From Vulcanimicrobiota bacterium (GTDB taxonomy: Bacteria > Vulcanimicrobiota > Vulcanimicrobiia > Vulcanimicrobiales > Vulcanimicrobiaceae), in assembly GCA_003140855.1 (NCBI GenBank), contig PLLF01000083.1, forward strand, positions 1-49,373: a stretch of DNA of 49,373 nt, in the 5' to 3' direction. Below, piece after piece: positions 32,889 to 40,571 of this stretch (the stretch's first letter is position 1; each line of letters begins with the position of its first letter). The notes under the pieces are model-generated. The model saw only the letters and a list, made by a program, of their open reading frames with translations, ran no database searches and was not told where the DNA came from. Position numbers and translations under genes: made by a program.

Positions 32889-33352
32889 AAGAACGTAGAC
32901 AGCGAGCCATTCTCACCCTGGTTGCGACGCGGCCAATTCATTCGCAAGAAGAACTGGCGGAGATGCTCGATTCGCAGGGGTATGAAACGACGCAAGCGAC
33001 CATCTCGCGCGACATAAAAGATCTTGGCCTTGCCAAAGTGCCGATTAAGAACGGCAATGGCAATAGCCATCAGTTTAAATATGTGTTGCCCAGCCCGCAG
33101 CTCTCGTTTGCGAGCCGCTTGCATCGCGCGGTGACCGAACTCGTCACGAATATCGCGAGCAGCGTAAATCTGATCGTGCTGCGCACGCCTCCGGGCAGCG
33201 CGATGCTGGTTGCCACCGCGATCGACGAGGCCCAGTGGCCGGAGATCATCGGTTCGATCGCCGGCGACGATACGATCATGGTGATCGTGCGCGATCCGAA
33301 GGAGACGCCGATCATCGTGCAGCGCTTCGTCGATCTGCAGGAGTCAACGTGA
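32885..33352 (+). CDS. argR: Arginine repressor ArgR
   Basis: 155 residues from GTG 32885, overlapping argF by four bases. Seen: an N-terminal winged helix with QEELAEMLDSQGYETTQATISRDIKDLGLAKVP (recognition helix QATISRDIKDL), and a C-terminal arginine-binding domain with LIVLRTPPGSAMLVATAIDEAQWPEIIGSIAGDDTIMVI. The Asp pair of GDDT contacts arginine in known ArgR hexamers. Being inside its own regulon, it likely autoregulates through the operators at 31880-31912. Confidence 0.95.
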   Translation: MKERRQRAILTLVATRPIHSQEELAEMLDSQGYETTQATISRDIKDLGLAKVPIKNGNGNSHQFKYVLPSPQLSFASRLHRAVTELVTNIASSVNLIVLRTPPGSAMLVATAIDEAQWPEIIGSIAGDDTIMVIVRDPKETPIIVQRFVDLQEST

Positions 33353-34620
33353 ACGACAAGCCGATAGTGCTTGCGTACTCGGGCGGCCTGGACACGTCGG
33401 TATTGCTCAAACGTTTTTTGCTCGACGGCTACGACGTTATCGCACTGACCGCCGACCTGGGTGAAAGCGACGCGATTGCCGGCGGCGGCGCCGCTGCCGC
33501 ATTGCATGCGGTAAAAGCCAAGGCGCTTGCTTTGGGCGCGCGCGACGCGGTGCTGGTCGACGCGAAGGCTCGCTTCATCGACGATTTCGCGCAAAAAGCT
33601 TTACACGCAAACGCATTATATGAAGGCGTGTATCCACTTTCGGCCGCGCTTTCGCGGCCGTTGATCGCTCATCTTCTAGTTGAAACGGCGCATGCCAAGG
33701 GTGCCACTGTCGTTGCACACGGGTGCACGGGTAAGGGCAACGATCAGGTGCGGATCGAGTTGGGCGTTCGCGCACTCGATCCGCAGCTGGTCTGTCGCGC
33801 GCCGCTGCGCGAGCAGCCGCTCTCGCGTCCGGATGCGATCGCGTTTGCGAAAGAACACGGCGTACCGATCGCGCATACGCAAGACAAGCCATACTCGATC
33901 GATGCCAACTTGTGGGGACGCTCGATCGAGGCCGGCGTGCTGGAAGATCCCTGGAACGCGCCGCCCGAGGATGCGTATGCGTGGACGGCGCCGCCCGCGG
34001 CGCGTCCGGCGCAACCGGATGAAGTGGTTATTGAATTCGAGCACGGCGTTCCGCAGTGGAATCGGCTCGACGGCTGGGAAATGGTCGCGCAATTAAATGT
34101 GCTGGCCGGAAAACACGGGATCGGGCGCATCGATCTTGTGGAAGATCGCGTGATCGGAATGAAGTCACGCGAAGTTTACGAGTGCCCGGCTTCGACGGTA
34201 TTGATCGCGGCGCACAAAGCGCTCGAACGTCTGGTGCTGACTCGCGATGAGTTGCGCTTTAAAGCGCTCTGCGATCAACGGTATAGCGAGCTGATTTATG
34301 ACGGGCTGTGGATGTCGCCGCTGCGCGGCGCCCTCGACGCATTTAATGCATCGCTCGCCGATCGCATGATCGGCAAAGTGCGGCTGAGCCTGAACCAAGG
34401 CGTCGCGACCGTTACCGGCACGCAATCGCCGTTCGGGCTCTATTCCGAAGCGCTCGCAACCTACGGAAAAGGCGACGCGTTCGATCACGACGCGGCCGAA
34501 GGCTTCATAAAATTGCACGGGCTGCCCACGGAGCTGGTGGCGCGCGTTACCGCGCCGCCACCCTTCGACAAGGCTCAGGACTCCGGTGCTTCGCACCTCC
34601 GACAGGAAGTGACGACCTGA
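33349..34620 (+). CDS. argG: Argininosuccinate synthase, C-terminus extended by a repeat copy
   Basis: 423 residues from GTG 33349, overlapping the argR stop (GTGA). Citrulline, aspartate and ATP to argininosuccinate. Seen: IVLAYSGGLDTSVLLK (PP-loop), ALTADLGE, ALSRPLIAHLLVETA, VVAHGCTGKGNDQVRIE, and DNLWG-like SIDANLWGRSIE. The core ends at FIKLHGLPTELVARV. The last 22 residues (PPPFDKAQDSGAS...) are translated from a degenerate copy of the intergenic repeat (34561-34600). Confidence 0.95.
   Translation: MNDKPIVLAYSGGLDTSVLLKRFLLDGYDVIALTADLGESDAIAGGGAAAALHAVKAKALALGARDAVLVDAKARFIDDFAQKALHANALYEGVYPLSAALSRPLIAHLLVETAHAKGATVVAHGCTGKGNDQVRIELGVRALDPQLVCRAPLREQPLSRPDAIAFAKEHGVPIAHTQDKPYSIDANLWGRSIEAGVLEDPWNAPPEDAYAWTAPPAARPAQPDEVVIEFEHGVPQWNRLDGWEMVAQLNVLAGKHGIGRIDLVEDRVIGMKSREVYECPASTVLIAAHKALERLVLTRDELRFKALCDQRYSELIYDGLWMSPLRGALDAFNASLADRMIGKVRLSLNQGVATVTGTQSPFGLYSEALATYGKGDAFDHDAAEGFIKLHGLPTELVARVTAPPPFDKAQDSGASHLRQEVTT
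34561..34600. repeat. Degenerate palindromic repeat copy inside argG
   Basis: cccttcgacaaggctcaggac followed by tccggtgc, the left half of module A. It lies in frame in argG and encodes the extra C-terminal tail, next to the argG/argH junction. Confidence 0.6.
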
Positions 34621-36008
34621 ACCTCCAGTGGGGAGGCCGCTTTCAATCTGCACCCGATCCGGCGCTGATCGCTTTCGGATCCTCGCTGGAAGAAGACTTG
34701 GCGCTCGCGGCTTTCGACGTACGGTGTTCGCGCGCGCACGTGCTTGCGCTGCGCGGCGGAAAGATTATCGCGCAGAACCAAGCCGACGAGCTTATCGCCG
34801 CGCTCGATCACATCGCCTCCGAAATTGAAAGCGGCGAGTTTGCGGCCTTTGCGCGCAATTGCGGCGCGGAAGATATTCACGGGGCCATCGACGCGCGCGT
34901 TCGCGAACTCACGCCCGCGGGCGCTTATCTGCACGCGGGGCGCAGCCGGAATGACCAAGTCGCTACGACGTTGTTGCTGTATGCTGCCGACCGCGCGGAG
35001 AAAGGCAAGGCGGTTGCGGCGCGCATCATCGATCGGTTGCTGCACTACGCCGAGGCTGAACGCAAAGAAGGGACGCTGCTGGCCGGAACGACGCATTGGC
35101 AGCCGGCGCAGCCGGTGCTGTTGGCTTTTTATCTGGGTGCGGTTGCCGAAGCGTTCGCTCGCGACATGCACCGCTTTGCAGAAGCGGCATCGAAGGCAAA
35201 AGAATTCTGTCCGCTCGGGTCGGGTGCGCTCGCCGGCTCGACGCTGCCGCTGGATCGCAAAGTCGCCTGCGCGGCGCTCGGCTTCCGGCAACCGACGCGT
35301 AATGCACTCGACGCGATCGGCAATCGCGACGGGGCGCTCGATGTGGCGCATGCGTTCGTGCGCGCCTCGGCAAATGCGTCGCGCATGAGCGAGGAACTGA
35401 TCGTCTGGTGCGCGCCGGCTTTTGGGTACGCGCGTTTGGGTGACGAAGCCTCGACCGGCTCGAGCCTGATGCCGCAAAAACGCAATCCCGATCCGTTCGA
35501 ACTCGTGCGCGCGACCGCCGCCGATCTTTCCGGCCGCTACGCAGGCGCGGTTGGATCGATTGCCGCAATCGGCTTTTCGTATCACCGTGACTTGCAGGTT
35601 ACTAAATCCATCATCATCGGAATCGTGGAGCGCGGTTTGGCGGCGCTCGATGCATTCGAGCGCGCGCTTTCGCACATCACCTTCGATCGCGCGCGTATGA
35701 ACGCGCTGGCCGATGCGAATTTCACCGTGGCGACCGACGTTGCCGATGCGCTGATCGCCAACGGCGTGGCCGCACGCGACGCGCACGCAACGGTGGGCGC
35801 GGCGGTGATGCGCGCAGAGGAAGAAGGCCGGGCGCTGGATGCGACCGATTTGCAGCGCGTCGCGGAAGAAGCGAGCCTTTCCGGCTTGGATGCACCGCTC
35901 GACGCTAAGGCGTCGGTGCTCGCTAAGAAAACATTTGGGTCGACGCATCCCGATGAAGTGGAACGGGCGCTTGGAACGCTGCGGCGTGAGATCGAGGCCG
36001 CGTCGTGA
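34617..36008 (+). CDS. argH: Argininosuccinate lyase, probable CTG start
   Basis: The conserved ArgH N-terminus (NLQWGGRFQSAPDP) begins right after CTG 34617, which overlaps the argG stop (CTGA); AGGA lies about ten bases upstream. No ATG, GTG or TTG exists in frame between the preceding argG sequence and a TTG at 34698, which would remove 27 conserved residues, so CTG is the best start (463 residues). Seen: HAGRSRNDQVATTLLLY, GTTHWQPAQPVLLAFYL, CPLGSGALAGSTLPLDR, and the signature GSSLMPQKRNPDPFELVR. Produces arginine and fumarate. argG and argH form a coupled pair. Confidence 0.93.
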   Translation: MNLQWGGRFQSAPDPALIAFGSSLEEDLALAAFDVRCSRAHVLALRGGKIIAQNQADELIAALDHIASEIESGEFAAFARNCGAEDIHGAIDARVRELTPAGAYLHAGRSRNDQVATTLLLYAADRAEKGKAVAARIIDRLLHYAEAERKEGTLLAGTTHWQPAQPVLLAFYLGAVAEAFARDMHRFAEAASKAKEFCPLGSGALAGSTLPLDRKVACAALGFRQPTRNALDAIGNRDGALDVAHAFVRASANASRMSEELIVWCAPAFGYARLGDEASTGSSLMPQKRNPDPFELVRATAADLSGRYAGAVGSIAAIGFSYHRDLQVTKSIIIGIVERGLAALDAFERALSHITFDRARMNALADANFTVATDVADALIANGVAARDAHATVGAAVMRAEEEGRALDATDLQRVAEEASLSGLDAPLDAKASVLAKKTFGSTHPDEVERALGTLRREIEAAS

Positions 36009-37000
36009 CGCGCGTGCATGTATGGGGCGCATCGGGGTACGGCGCGTCGGAAGCGATTGCGCTACTAATGGGGCATCCGTTGGTGGAGCTCGGTGCTATC
36101 GAGAGTGCGAGTTTAGCGGGCCAACCTGTAGGCTTGCATTTTCCGCGTTTGCGCAAACTCGAGCGCAACTTCGATTCGCCCGGCGCGATTTTGGAGGCGA
36201 TCGAACCGGACGACGTTGTGATACTGGGTGGCGCACATGGCGCCGCAAAAGAAGTTGCGCCGAAGTTACTCGCGGTCGGCGCGCGGGTGATCGATCTTTC
36301 CGAGGATTTTCGTCTCTCGCCAACGGTTGCGGTCTATGGATTGCCGGAGCGTTACAAGGCGCAGATTGCCGGCTCGCGGTTTATCGCGAATCCGGGATGT
36401 TATCCGATGGCGACGTTGCTTGCGGTGTTGCCTCTCAGTGCGTTTGGCATCGTGCAGATCATCGTCGATGCCAAGAGCGGCATTACCGGCGCGGGGCGCA
36501 AGCCGTCGGTGCACGCGCTCTACGCCGAGGTTGCGAACGACATTCGTGCATATGGGCTTAACGGGCATCGGCACGAGGCGGAGATCGAGCAAGAGCTGCG
36601 CGCAGCGGGCATCGATGCGCCGCTGGTTTTCACGCCACACGTGGTGCCGCTGGCGCGTGGGATGCTAGCCGATGCGTATTGCGTGATGAGCTCGGCGCCG
36701 GATCCGCAAGCAGTGCGCGCGGCATTCGCAAAGTTTTATGCGGGCAATCCGTTCGTCCGGGTGCTCGACGACGGTGTTTCGCCGAGCGTTGCTGCGGTTG
36801 CGTTTACGAACGACGCGGAGATTGCGGTTTCGGTTCATGGGAACGTCGTGCGCTCGATCTGCGCGATCGACAATTTGGGCAAAGGGGCCGCCGCGCAAGC
36901 CGTGATGAACATGAACCTCATGCTAGGATTTCCTGACGAAACGGGTTTAGCTCCGCGCGGCTCGACTGCGCTCGCCGGTGGTTCGACAGGCTCACCATGA
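36005..37000 (+). CDS. argC: N-acetyl-gamma-glutamyl-phosphate reductase, C-terminus extended by a repeat copy
   Basis: 331 residues from GTG 36005, overlapping the argH stop (GTGA). Reduces N-acetylglutamyl phosphate to the semialdehyde. Seen: VHVWGASGYGASEAIALL (NADP loop), VIDLSEDFRL, FIANPGCYPMATLLA with the catalytic Cys, SGITGAGRKPS, NGHRHEAEIEQEL, FTPHVVPLARGM and DNLGKGAAAQAVMNMNLMLGF, where the family normally stops soon after. The final 16 residues (LAPRGSTALAGGSTGSP) are translated from the repeat at 36956-37000. Confidence 0.95.
   Translation: MTRVHVWGASGYGASEAIALLMGHPLVELGAIESASLAGQPVGLHFPRLRKLERNFDSPGAILEAIEPDDVVILGGAHGAAKEVAPKLLAVGARVIDLSEDFRLSPTVAVYGLPERYKAQIAGSRFIANPGCYPMATLLAVLPLSAFGIVQIIVDAKSGITGAGRKPSVHALYAEVANDIRAYGLNGHRHEAEIEQELRAAGIDAPLVFTPHVVPLARGMLADAYCVMSSAPDPQAVRAAFAKFYAGNPFVRVLDDGVSPSVAAVAFTNDAEIAVSVHGNVVRSICAIDNLGKGAAAQAVMNMNLMLGFPDETGLAPRGSTALAGGSTGSP
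36956..37000. repeat. Palindromic repeat copy forming the argC 3' end
   Basis: cgcggctcgactgcgctcgccggtggttcgacaggctcaccatgacac. The TGA of accatgac provides the argC stop. The following 50 bases (36993-37044) carry three near copies of atgacacctaa/atgacaa. Confidence 0.7.
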
Positions 37001-37057
37001 CACCTAAATCGCCACGACAGACAGAGATGACACCTAATACAGGGATGACAACTAGTA

Positions 37058-38284
37058 ATGAAACCTGACGTTATCGATGAGTTGATTCTTCCCAGGCTCG
37101 TCGCATTGCGCGGTGGGTTGGGTAACGTGCCGGGTGTTCGTCTTGCGGGCGTGCACGCCGGCATCAAGAAACGCAAGCGCGATCTGGCGCTGATCGCTTT
37201 TGATGCACCGCAGGCTTGCGCTTCCGTCATAACCACGAACGAAATCAAAGCCGCGCCACTCTTGATGACACGCGATTCACTCAAGACTCATGGTTCGCAG
37301 ATGCGCGCGCTCGTGTGCAACTCCGGATGCGCAAACGCGTGCACGGCATCGAAAGGTGAGCGCGACGCTCGCGCGACAGCGCGCCAAGCTGCCGCGCTGC
37401 TCGGCATTCCCAAACAGAGCGTCGTCGTTTCTTCGACCGGCGTGATCGGCGTGCCGTTACCGATCGATCGCATTTCGAAATCGCTGGAGCGCGCGGCCGA
37501 GGACCTGGAAGCCGGCGGCGAAGCGGCATACGATGCGGCGGAAGCGATCATGACGACCGACCGCGTGCCGAAGCTTTCCGCCTACGCGTTCTACGACGGC
37601 GACAAACGCTATGTGGTCGGCGGCATCGCCAAAGGCTCGGGCATGATCTCCCCCAGCATGGCGACGATGCTCGCCTTCATCGCGACCGACGCCCCCATGT
37701 CACAGGAGGAACTGCAACGCCACCTCGGACCGTGCGTCGATGCGAGCTTCAATATGATTTCCGTTGACGGTGACATGTCGACGAACGACGCAGTATACGC
37801 ATTTGCGCCGGCATCGGACGGCAAGGCGCCCGCACATTTCGCCGCCGCTTTGCGCAAGGTGTGCGACGAGCTGGCGCAAGCGATGGTCGCCGACGGTGAG
37901 GGCGCGACCAAAACGCTTTCGGTTCACGTCAGCAGCGCCTCGAATGAAGAACAGGCGCGTACCATTGCGCGTGCAGTCATCAACAGCAATCTGGTGAAGA
38001 CCGCCTTTTTTGGCGAGGATCCGAATTGGGGGCGCATTGTTTCTGCGGCCGGCGCATCGCGTGCCGGAATGGATCCGGAGAAGTGGTCGCTCTATGTAAA
38101 CGATCTTTTGTGGGTTGATGTCGGCGCCGTCGAGGTGCTTTCGGAAGCCGAAGCGCACCGTGAACTCGAGCACACGAAAGTCAACGTACGGCTCGATCTT
38201 GGCATCGGCCACGCGAGTGCCACCGGCTGGGGTTGCGATCTTTCGCGTGACTATGTTCGCATAAATGCGAATTATCGTACGTGA
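37058..38284 (+). CDS. argJ: Glutamate N-acetyltransferase / amino-acid acetyltransferase, ArgJ
   Basis: 408 residues from ATG 37058. Recycles the acetyl group from N-acetylornithine to glutamate, and in bifunctional forms also acetylates glutamate from acetyl-CoA. Seen: ALIAFDAPQACASVITTNEIKAAPL, VCNSGCANACTASKG, VVVSSTGVIGVPLPID, GIAKGSGMISPSMATMLAFIATD with the self-cleavage site before Thr of ATML, FNMISVDGDMSTND, KTAFFGEDPNWGRIVSAAG and the C-terminal RINANYRT. Presence of argJ means the cyclic pathway is used; the window has no argE or argA. Confidence 0.96.
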   Translation: MKPDVIDELILPRLVALRGGLGNVPGVRLAGVHAGIKKRKRDLALIAFDAPQACASVITTNEIKAAPLLMTRDSLKTHGSQMRALVCNSGCANACTASKGERDARATARQAAALLGIPKQSVVVSSTGVIGVPLPIDRISKSLERAAEDLEAGGEAAYDAAEAIMTTDRVPKLSAYAFYDGDKRYVVGGIAKGSGMISPSMATMLAFIATDAPMSQEELQRHLGPCVDASFNMISVDGDMSTNDAVYAFAPASDGKAPAHFAAALRKVCDELAQAMVADGEGATKTLSVHVSSASNEEQARTIARAVINSNLVKTAFFGEDPNWGRIVSAAGASRAGMDPEKWSLYVNDLLWVDVGAVEVLSEAEAHRELEHTKVNVRLDLGIGHASATGWGCDLSRDYVRINANYRT

Positions 38285-39483
38285 CACAAACTAACCATCT
38301 GTTGCAGAACTACCGCAGTGCGCCGATTACGATCGTCCGCGGCGAGGGTTGTTATCTATTCGATGAAGGCGGGACGCGTTATCTCGACATGATCGGTGGG
38401 ATCGCGGTTTGCGCGCTCGGGCACGCGCATCCGGGAATCGCTGACGCGATCGCGCAACAGGCGCGAACGCTCGTGCAATCGAGCAATCTCTTTGGCCACG
38501 AGCCCGCGCGCTCGCTTGCCAACGAACTCGCGCGCCGCTCCGGATTCGACCGCGTGTTTTTCTGCAACTCCGGTGCTGAAGCCAACGAAGCCGCCATCAA
38601 GCTCGCGCGCAAGTTTGCCTACCGCAACGGCGAGAAAAAACGGCGCACGATTCTTTCGTGCACCGGAAGCTTTCATGGCCGCACGCTGGGCGCGCTCGCT
38701 GCGACTGCTAACGAGAAATACCAAGAGGGGTTCGATCCGCTGCCGGCCGGCTTCCGGTACACACCCTTTAACGATGTGGAGGCGTTGAAATCGGCAATCG
38801 ATGATTCGGTTGCCGCGTTCATCGTCGAACCCGTGCAAGGCGAAAGTGGCGTTATTCCGGCAAAGACTGAGTTTTTAAAAGCGGCGCACGAGCTGTGTAC
38901 GCAGCACGGCGCGCTGCTGATCTTCGATGAAATCCAATGCGGGATGGGACGCATCGGCCAACTTTTTGCGTTCCAGCATTTCGACGTTCGGCCCGACGTG
39001 GTTACGATCGCCAAAGCTCTCGCGAACGGGTTACCGATCGGCGCGATGCTGCTGACGGAACGAGTCGCCGTCGGACTTCAGCCTGGCGATCATGGCACGA
39101 CGTTCGGTGGGTCGCCGGTTCCGTGTGCTGCTGGGCTCGCGCATCTTCGCATTCGGGATGAGATAAAATTAGAGCAGCACGTGGGCGAGATGTCGGCCGT
39201 GCTGTTCCGTGAGCTGCGAGCGATCGCCGATGAATTCGCGGACGTTTTCGGCGAACCGCGCGGCCTGGGGTTGCTCGCGGGCCTACCGGTGAAAGAGCCG
39301 CACGACGCCGCGACGCTCGTTACGTTTGCCCGCGAGAGTTCGCGCGTGCTGTTCAATAAGGCCGGCAACAATACGCTACGGTTCGCTCCGCCGCTGATTG
39401 TTACCGAAGAGCAACTGTCGGTCGGGATGAGCGCGCTTCGCTCGGCGGCCCAATCATTGACAATCCCGGTCGGCGCAAAATAA
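38281..39483 (+). CDS. argD: Acetylornithine aminotransferase (class III PLP)
   Basis: 400 residues from GTG 38281, overlapping argJ by four bases. Seen: YLFDEGGTRYLDMIGGIAVCALGHAHP, VFFCNSGAEANEAAIKLARKF, TGSFHGRTLGALAAT, FIVEPVQGESGVIPA, LIFDEIQCGMGRIG, TIAKALANGLPIGAML (PLP Lys), HGTTFGGSPVPCAAG. Converts N-acetylglutamate semialdehyde to N-acetylornithine. Its stop codon (39481-39483) is followed at once by a strong hairpin, and it is the last gene of the arginine run. Confidence 0.96.
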   Translation: MTQTNHLLQNYRSAPITIVRGEGCYLFDEGGTRYLDMIGGIAVCALGHAHPGIADAIAQQARTLVQSSNLFGHEPARSLANELARRSGFDRVFFCNSGAEANEAAIKLARKFAYRNGEKKRRTILSCTGSFHGRTLGALAATANEKYQEGFDPLPAGFRYTPFNDVEALKSAIDDSVAAFIVEPVQGESGVIPAKTEFLKAAHELCTQHGALLIFDEIQCGMGRIGQLFAFQHFDVRPDVVTIAKALANGLPIGAMLLTERVAVGLQPGDHGTTFGGSPVPCAAGLAHLRIRDEIKLEQHVGEMSAVLFRELRAIADEFADVFGEPRGLGLLAGLPVKEPHDAATLVTFARESSRVLFNKAGNNTLRFAPPLIVTEEQLSVGMSALRSAAQSLTIPVGAK

Positions 39484-39511
39484 AACAAGGGCGCTCGCGG
39501 GAGCGCTCTTG
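39482..39511 (-). terminator. Intrinsic terminator of the minus-strand RNA, back to back with the argD end
   Basis: An 11-base-pair stem, CAAGGGCGCTC (39486-39496) and GAGCGCTCTTG (39501-39511), with a GCGG loop and one G-T pair. Read on the minus strand it is followed by TTTTA, as in intrinsic terminators. On the plus strand, where it follows the argD stop, no T-run follows, so it may still slow transcription. Confidence 0.7.
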
Positions 39512-39513
39512 TT

Positions 39514-39646
39514 GATGGTGTGGCGTGTCTGACCAACTGTCCCAACTCTACCACACCACGCGGCCCATCCTCAAGGGGATGGGTTGGAGCGTACGGGGAT
39601 CGAACCCGTAGCAGCAGTGTTGGTCAGACACGCTGTCGACACCATC
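39514..39646. repeat. Long inverted repeat spanning the tRNA-like element
   Basis: CGTGTCTGACCAAC at 39524-39537 and its perfect complement at 39619-39632 (14 bp) plus GATGGTG at 39514-39520 and its complement CACCATC at 39640-39646 (7 bp), with small internal loops. In a minus-strand RNA this would pair the hairpin of the tRNA-like element with the downstream tail, so the two folds exclude each other. Confidence 0.75.
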
Positions 39647-39656
39647 GAAACGCCCC
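39585..39656 (-). ncRNA. Candidate tRNA-like RNA resembling the tmRNA tRNA-like domain
   Basis: On the minus strand, 72 bases fold as a tRNA: acceptor GGGGCGT with ACGCTCC (seven pairs, including G3-U70, the alanine identity pair), discriminator A, T-arm ACGGG-TTCGATC-CCCGT, and a hairpin GTGT-CTGACCA-ACAC. The D region TTCGATGGTGTCGACAG has no normal D-stem and lacks A14, but resembles the 5' region of tmRNA (TGG..TCGAC.G). No tag reading frame or long insert is present. If read as a tRNA the anticodon would be GAC (Val) with an unusual C37. A promoter lies upstream and a terminator downstream, so transcription is plausible. It could be a tmRNA remnant, a degenerate tRNA or a new structured RNA. 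Confidence 0.5.
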
Positions 39657-39663
39657 AACATGC

Positions 39664-39692
39664 ACCATCACGACGAGAAAGGCGAATGCCAA
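39664..39692 (-). promoter_or_regulatory. Promoter-like sequence for the tRNA-like RNA
   Basis: On the minus strand TTGGCA (39692-39687), a 17-base spacer and GATGGT (39669-39664) lie seven bases before the first G of GGGGCGT at 39656. The -35 matches consensus at 5 of 6 and the -10 only at 3 of 6. It lies just upstream of, and divergent to, the gene at 39714. Confidence 0.4.
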
Positions 39693-39713
39693 GGGTTATG
39701 GTAGCTTAGGAGC

Positions 39714-40490
39714 ATGAGCCAGGCGGAGAAAGCCCAGCTTCTGCGATCGCTGCACCACGGTGAGGAACCGCTGGTGCTTGTGAACGTGTGGGATGTCGCG
39801 GGTGCGAAGATTGTGGAAGAACTCGGCTTTCCGGCGGCGGCCACTGCAAGCGCTGCCATTTCCGCGTCGTTGGGATTTGAGGACAACGAAGAGATCAGCC
39901 GCGACGAAATGCTTGCGGTTGTGAAGCGCGTTGCGAATGCGGTCGATATTCCGCTTACCGCGGATCTCGAGGCGGGCTATGGTCCGACGGTCGAGGATGC
40001 GATCGCTACGGCGCGCGGCGCGATCGAAGCTGGCGCCGTTGGATTGAACTTTGAGGATTCCGCGCACAAGGACATGTCAGCCTTATATGACGCGGAGTTG
40101 CAAGCGAGTCGAATTAGCGCGATCCGTGAGATCGGCGCCCAGCTCGGCATACCGCTCGTCATAAACGCTCGCACCGACGTGTTTTTCCGAACGGAATTAC
40201 CGGAAGAAGAGAAGTTCCGTGATAGCGTACGCCGCGCGAAGATCTATCTCGACGCGGGGGCAGATTGCATTTATGTGCTGGGACCGACGGATGAAGACAT
40301 GATTGCGCGACTCGTAAAAGCCATTCCAGCGCCGCTAAATATGCTCGCGTTGCCGGATGCGCCGCTGATTGCACGCATGGCGGATCTCGGCGTGAAGCGC
40401 ATCAGCTTCGGTCCGCGCCCGATGCGTCTTGCGATGACGGCGTTCCGCGAAGCTGCCCAACACGTTCGTGACTTAGGTGTGTTTCCATAA
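39714..40490 (+). CDS. Isocitrate lyase / PEP mutase superfamily enzyme
   Basis: 258 residues from ATG 39714 with AGGAG five bases upstream. A TIM-barrel enzyme of the COG2513 group. Seen: LVNVWDVAGAKIVEELGFPAAATASAA, PLTADLEAGYGPTVEDAIATARGAIEAGAVGLNFEDS (Mg Asp and Glu residues), PLVINARTDVFF, YLDAGADCIYVLGPTD, LNMLALPDAP and VKRISFGPRPMR. Loop residues that distinguish PEP mutase, methylisocitrate lyase and oxaloacetate decarboxylase are not decisive here; the KKCGHC-type loop Cys of isocitrate lyases is absent, so a C-C lyase of that exact kind is unlikely. Confidence 0.88.
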   Translation: MSQAEKAQLLRSLHHGEEPLVLVNVWDVAGAKIVEELGFPAAATASAAISASLGFEDNEEISRDEMLAVVKRVANAVDIPLTADLEAGYGPTVEDAIATARGAIEAGAVGLNFEDSAHKDMSALYDAELQASRISAIREIGAQLGIPLVINARTDVFFRTELPEEEKFRDSVRRAKIYLDAGADCIYVLGPTDEDMIARLVKAIPAPLNMLALPDAPLIARMADLGVKRISFGPRPMRLAMTAFREAAQHVRDLGVFP

Positions 40491-40491
40491 A

Positions 40492-40566
40492 GCGGGCCTC
40501 GACTAAGCTCGGCCGTCCTTCGACGACGCCCTCGCTCGATGAGCGAGGGACTGCTCAGGATGACAA
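40492..40566. repeat. Palindromic intergenic repeat, module A with inner hairpin
   Basis: gcgggcctcgactaagctcggccgtccttcgacgacg, inner inverted repeat ccctcgctcgatgagcgaggg, then ctgctcaggatgacaa. Between the PEP-mutase-family gene and the convergent CPBP pseudogene. Confidence 0.75.
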
Positions 40567-40571
40567 ATGTA

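Noticed and set aside
34575-36032. Long minus-strand open frame of about 485 codons opposite argH
   Set aside because: It mirrors the codons of a well-supported argH on the plus strand, is Arg/His-rich without domains, and is expected in GC-rich DNA.
39585-39656. Ordinary tRNA-Val (GAC)
   Set aside because: Although the anticodon loop could read GAC, the D-arm lacks a normal stem and A14, position 37 is C, and the acceptor has the alanine G3-U70 pair, so a standard tRNA call is not supported.
39482-39692. Circularly permuted two-piece tmRNA
   Set aside because: In that form the T-arm/acceptor end precedes the GGGGC end; here GGGGC comes first, and no tag reading frame is found nearby.
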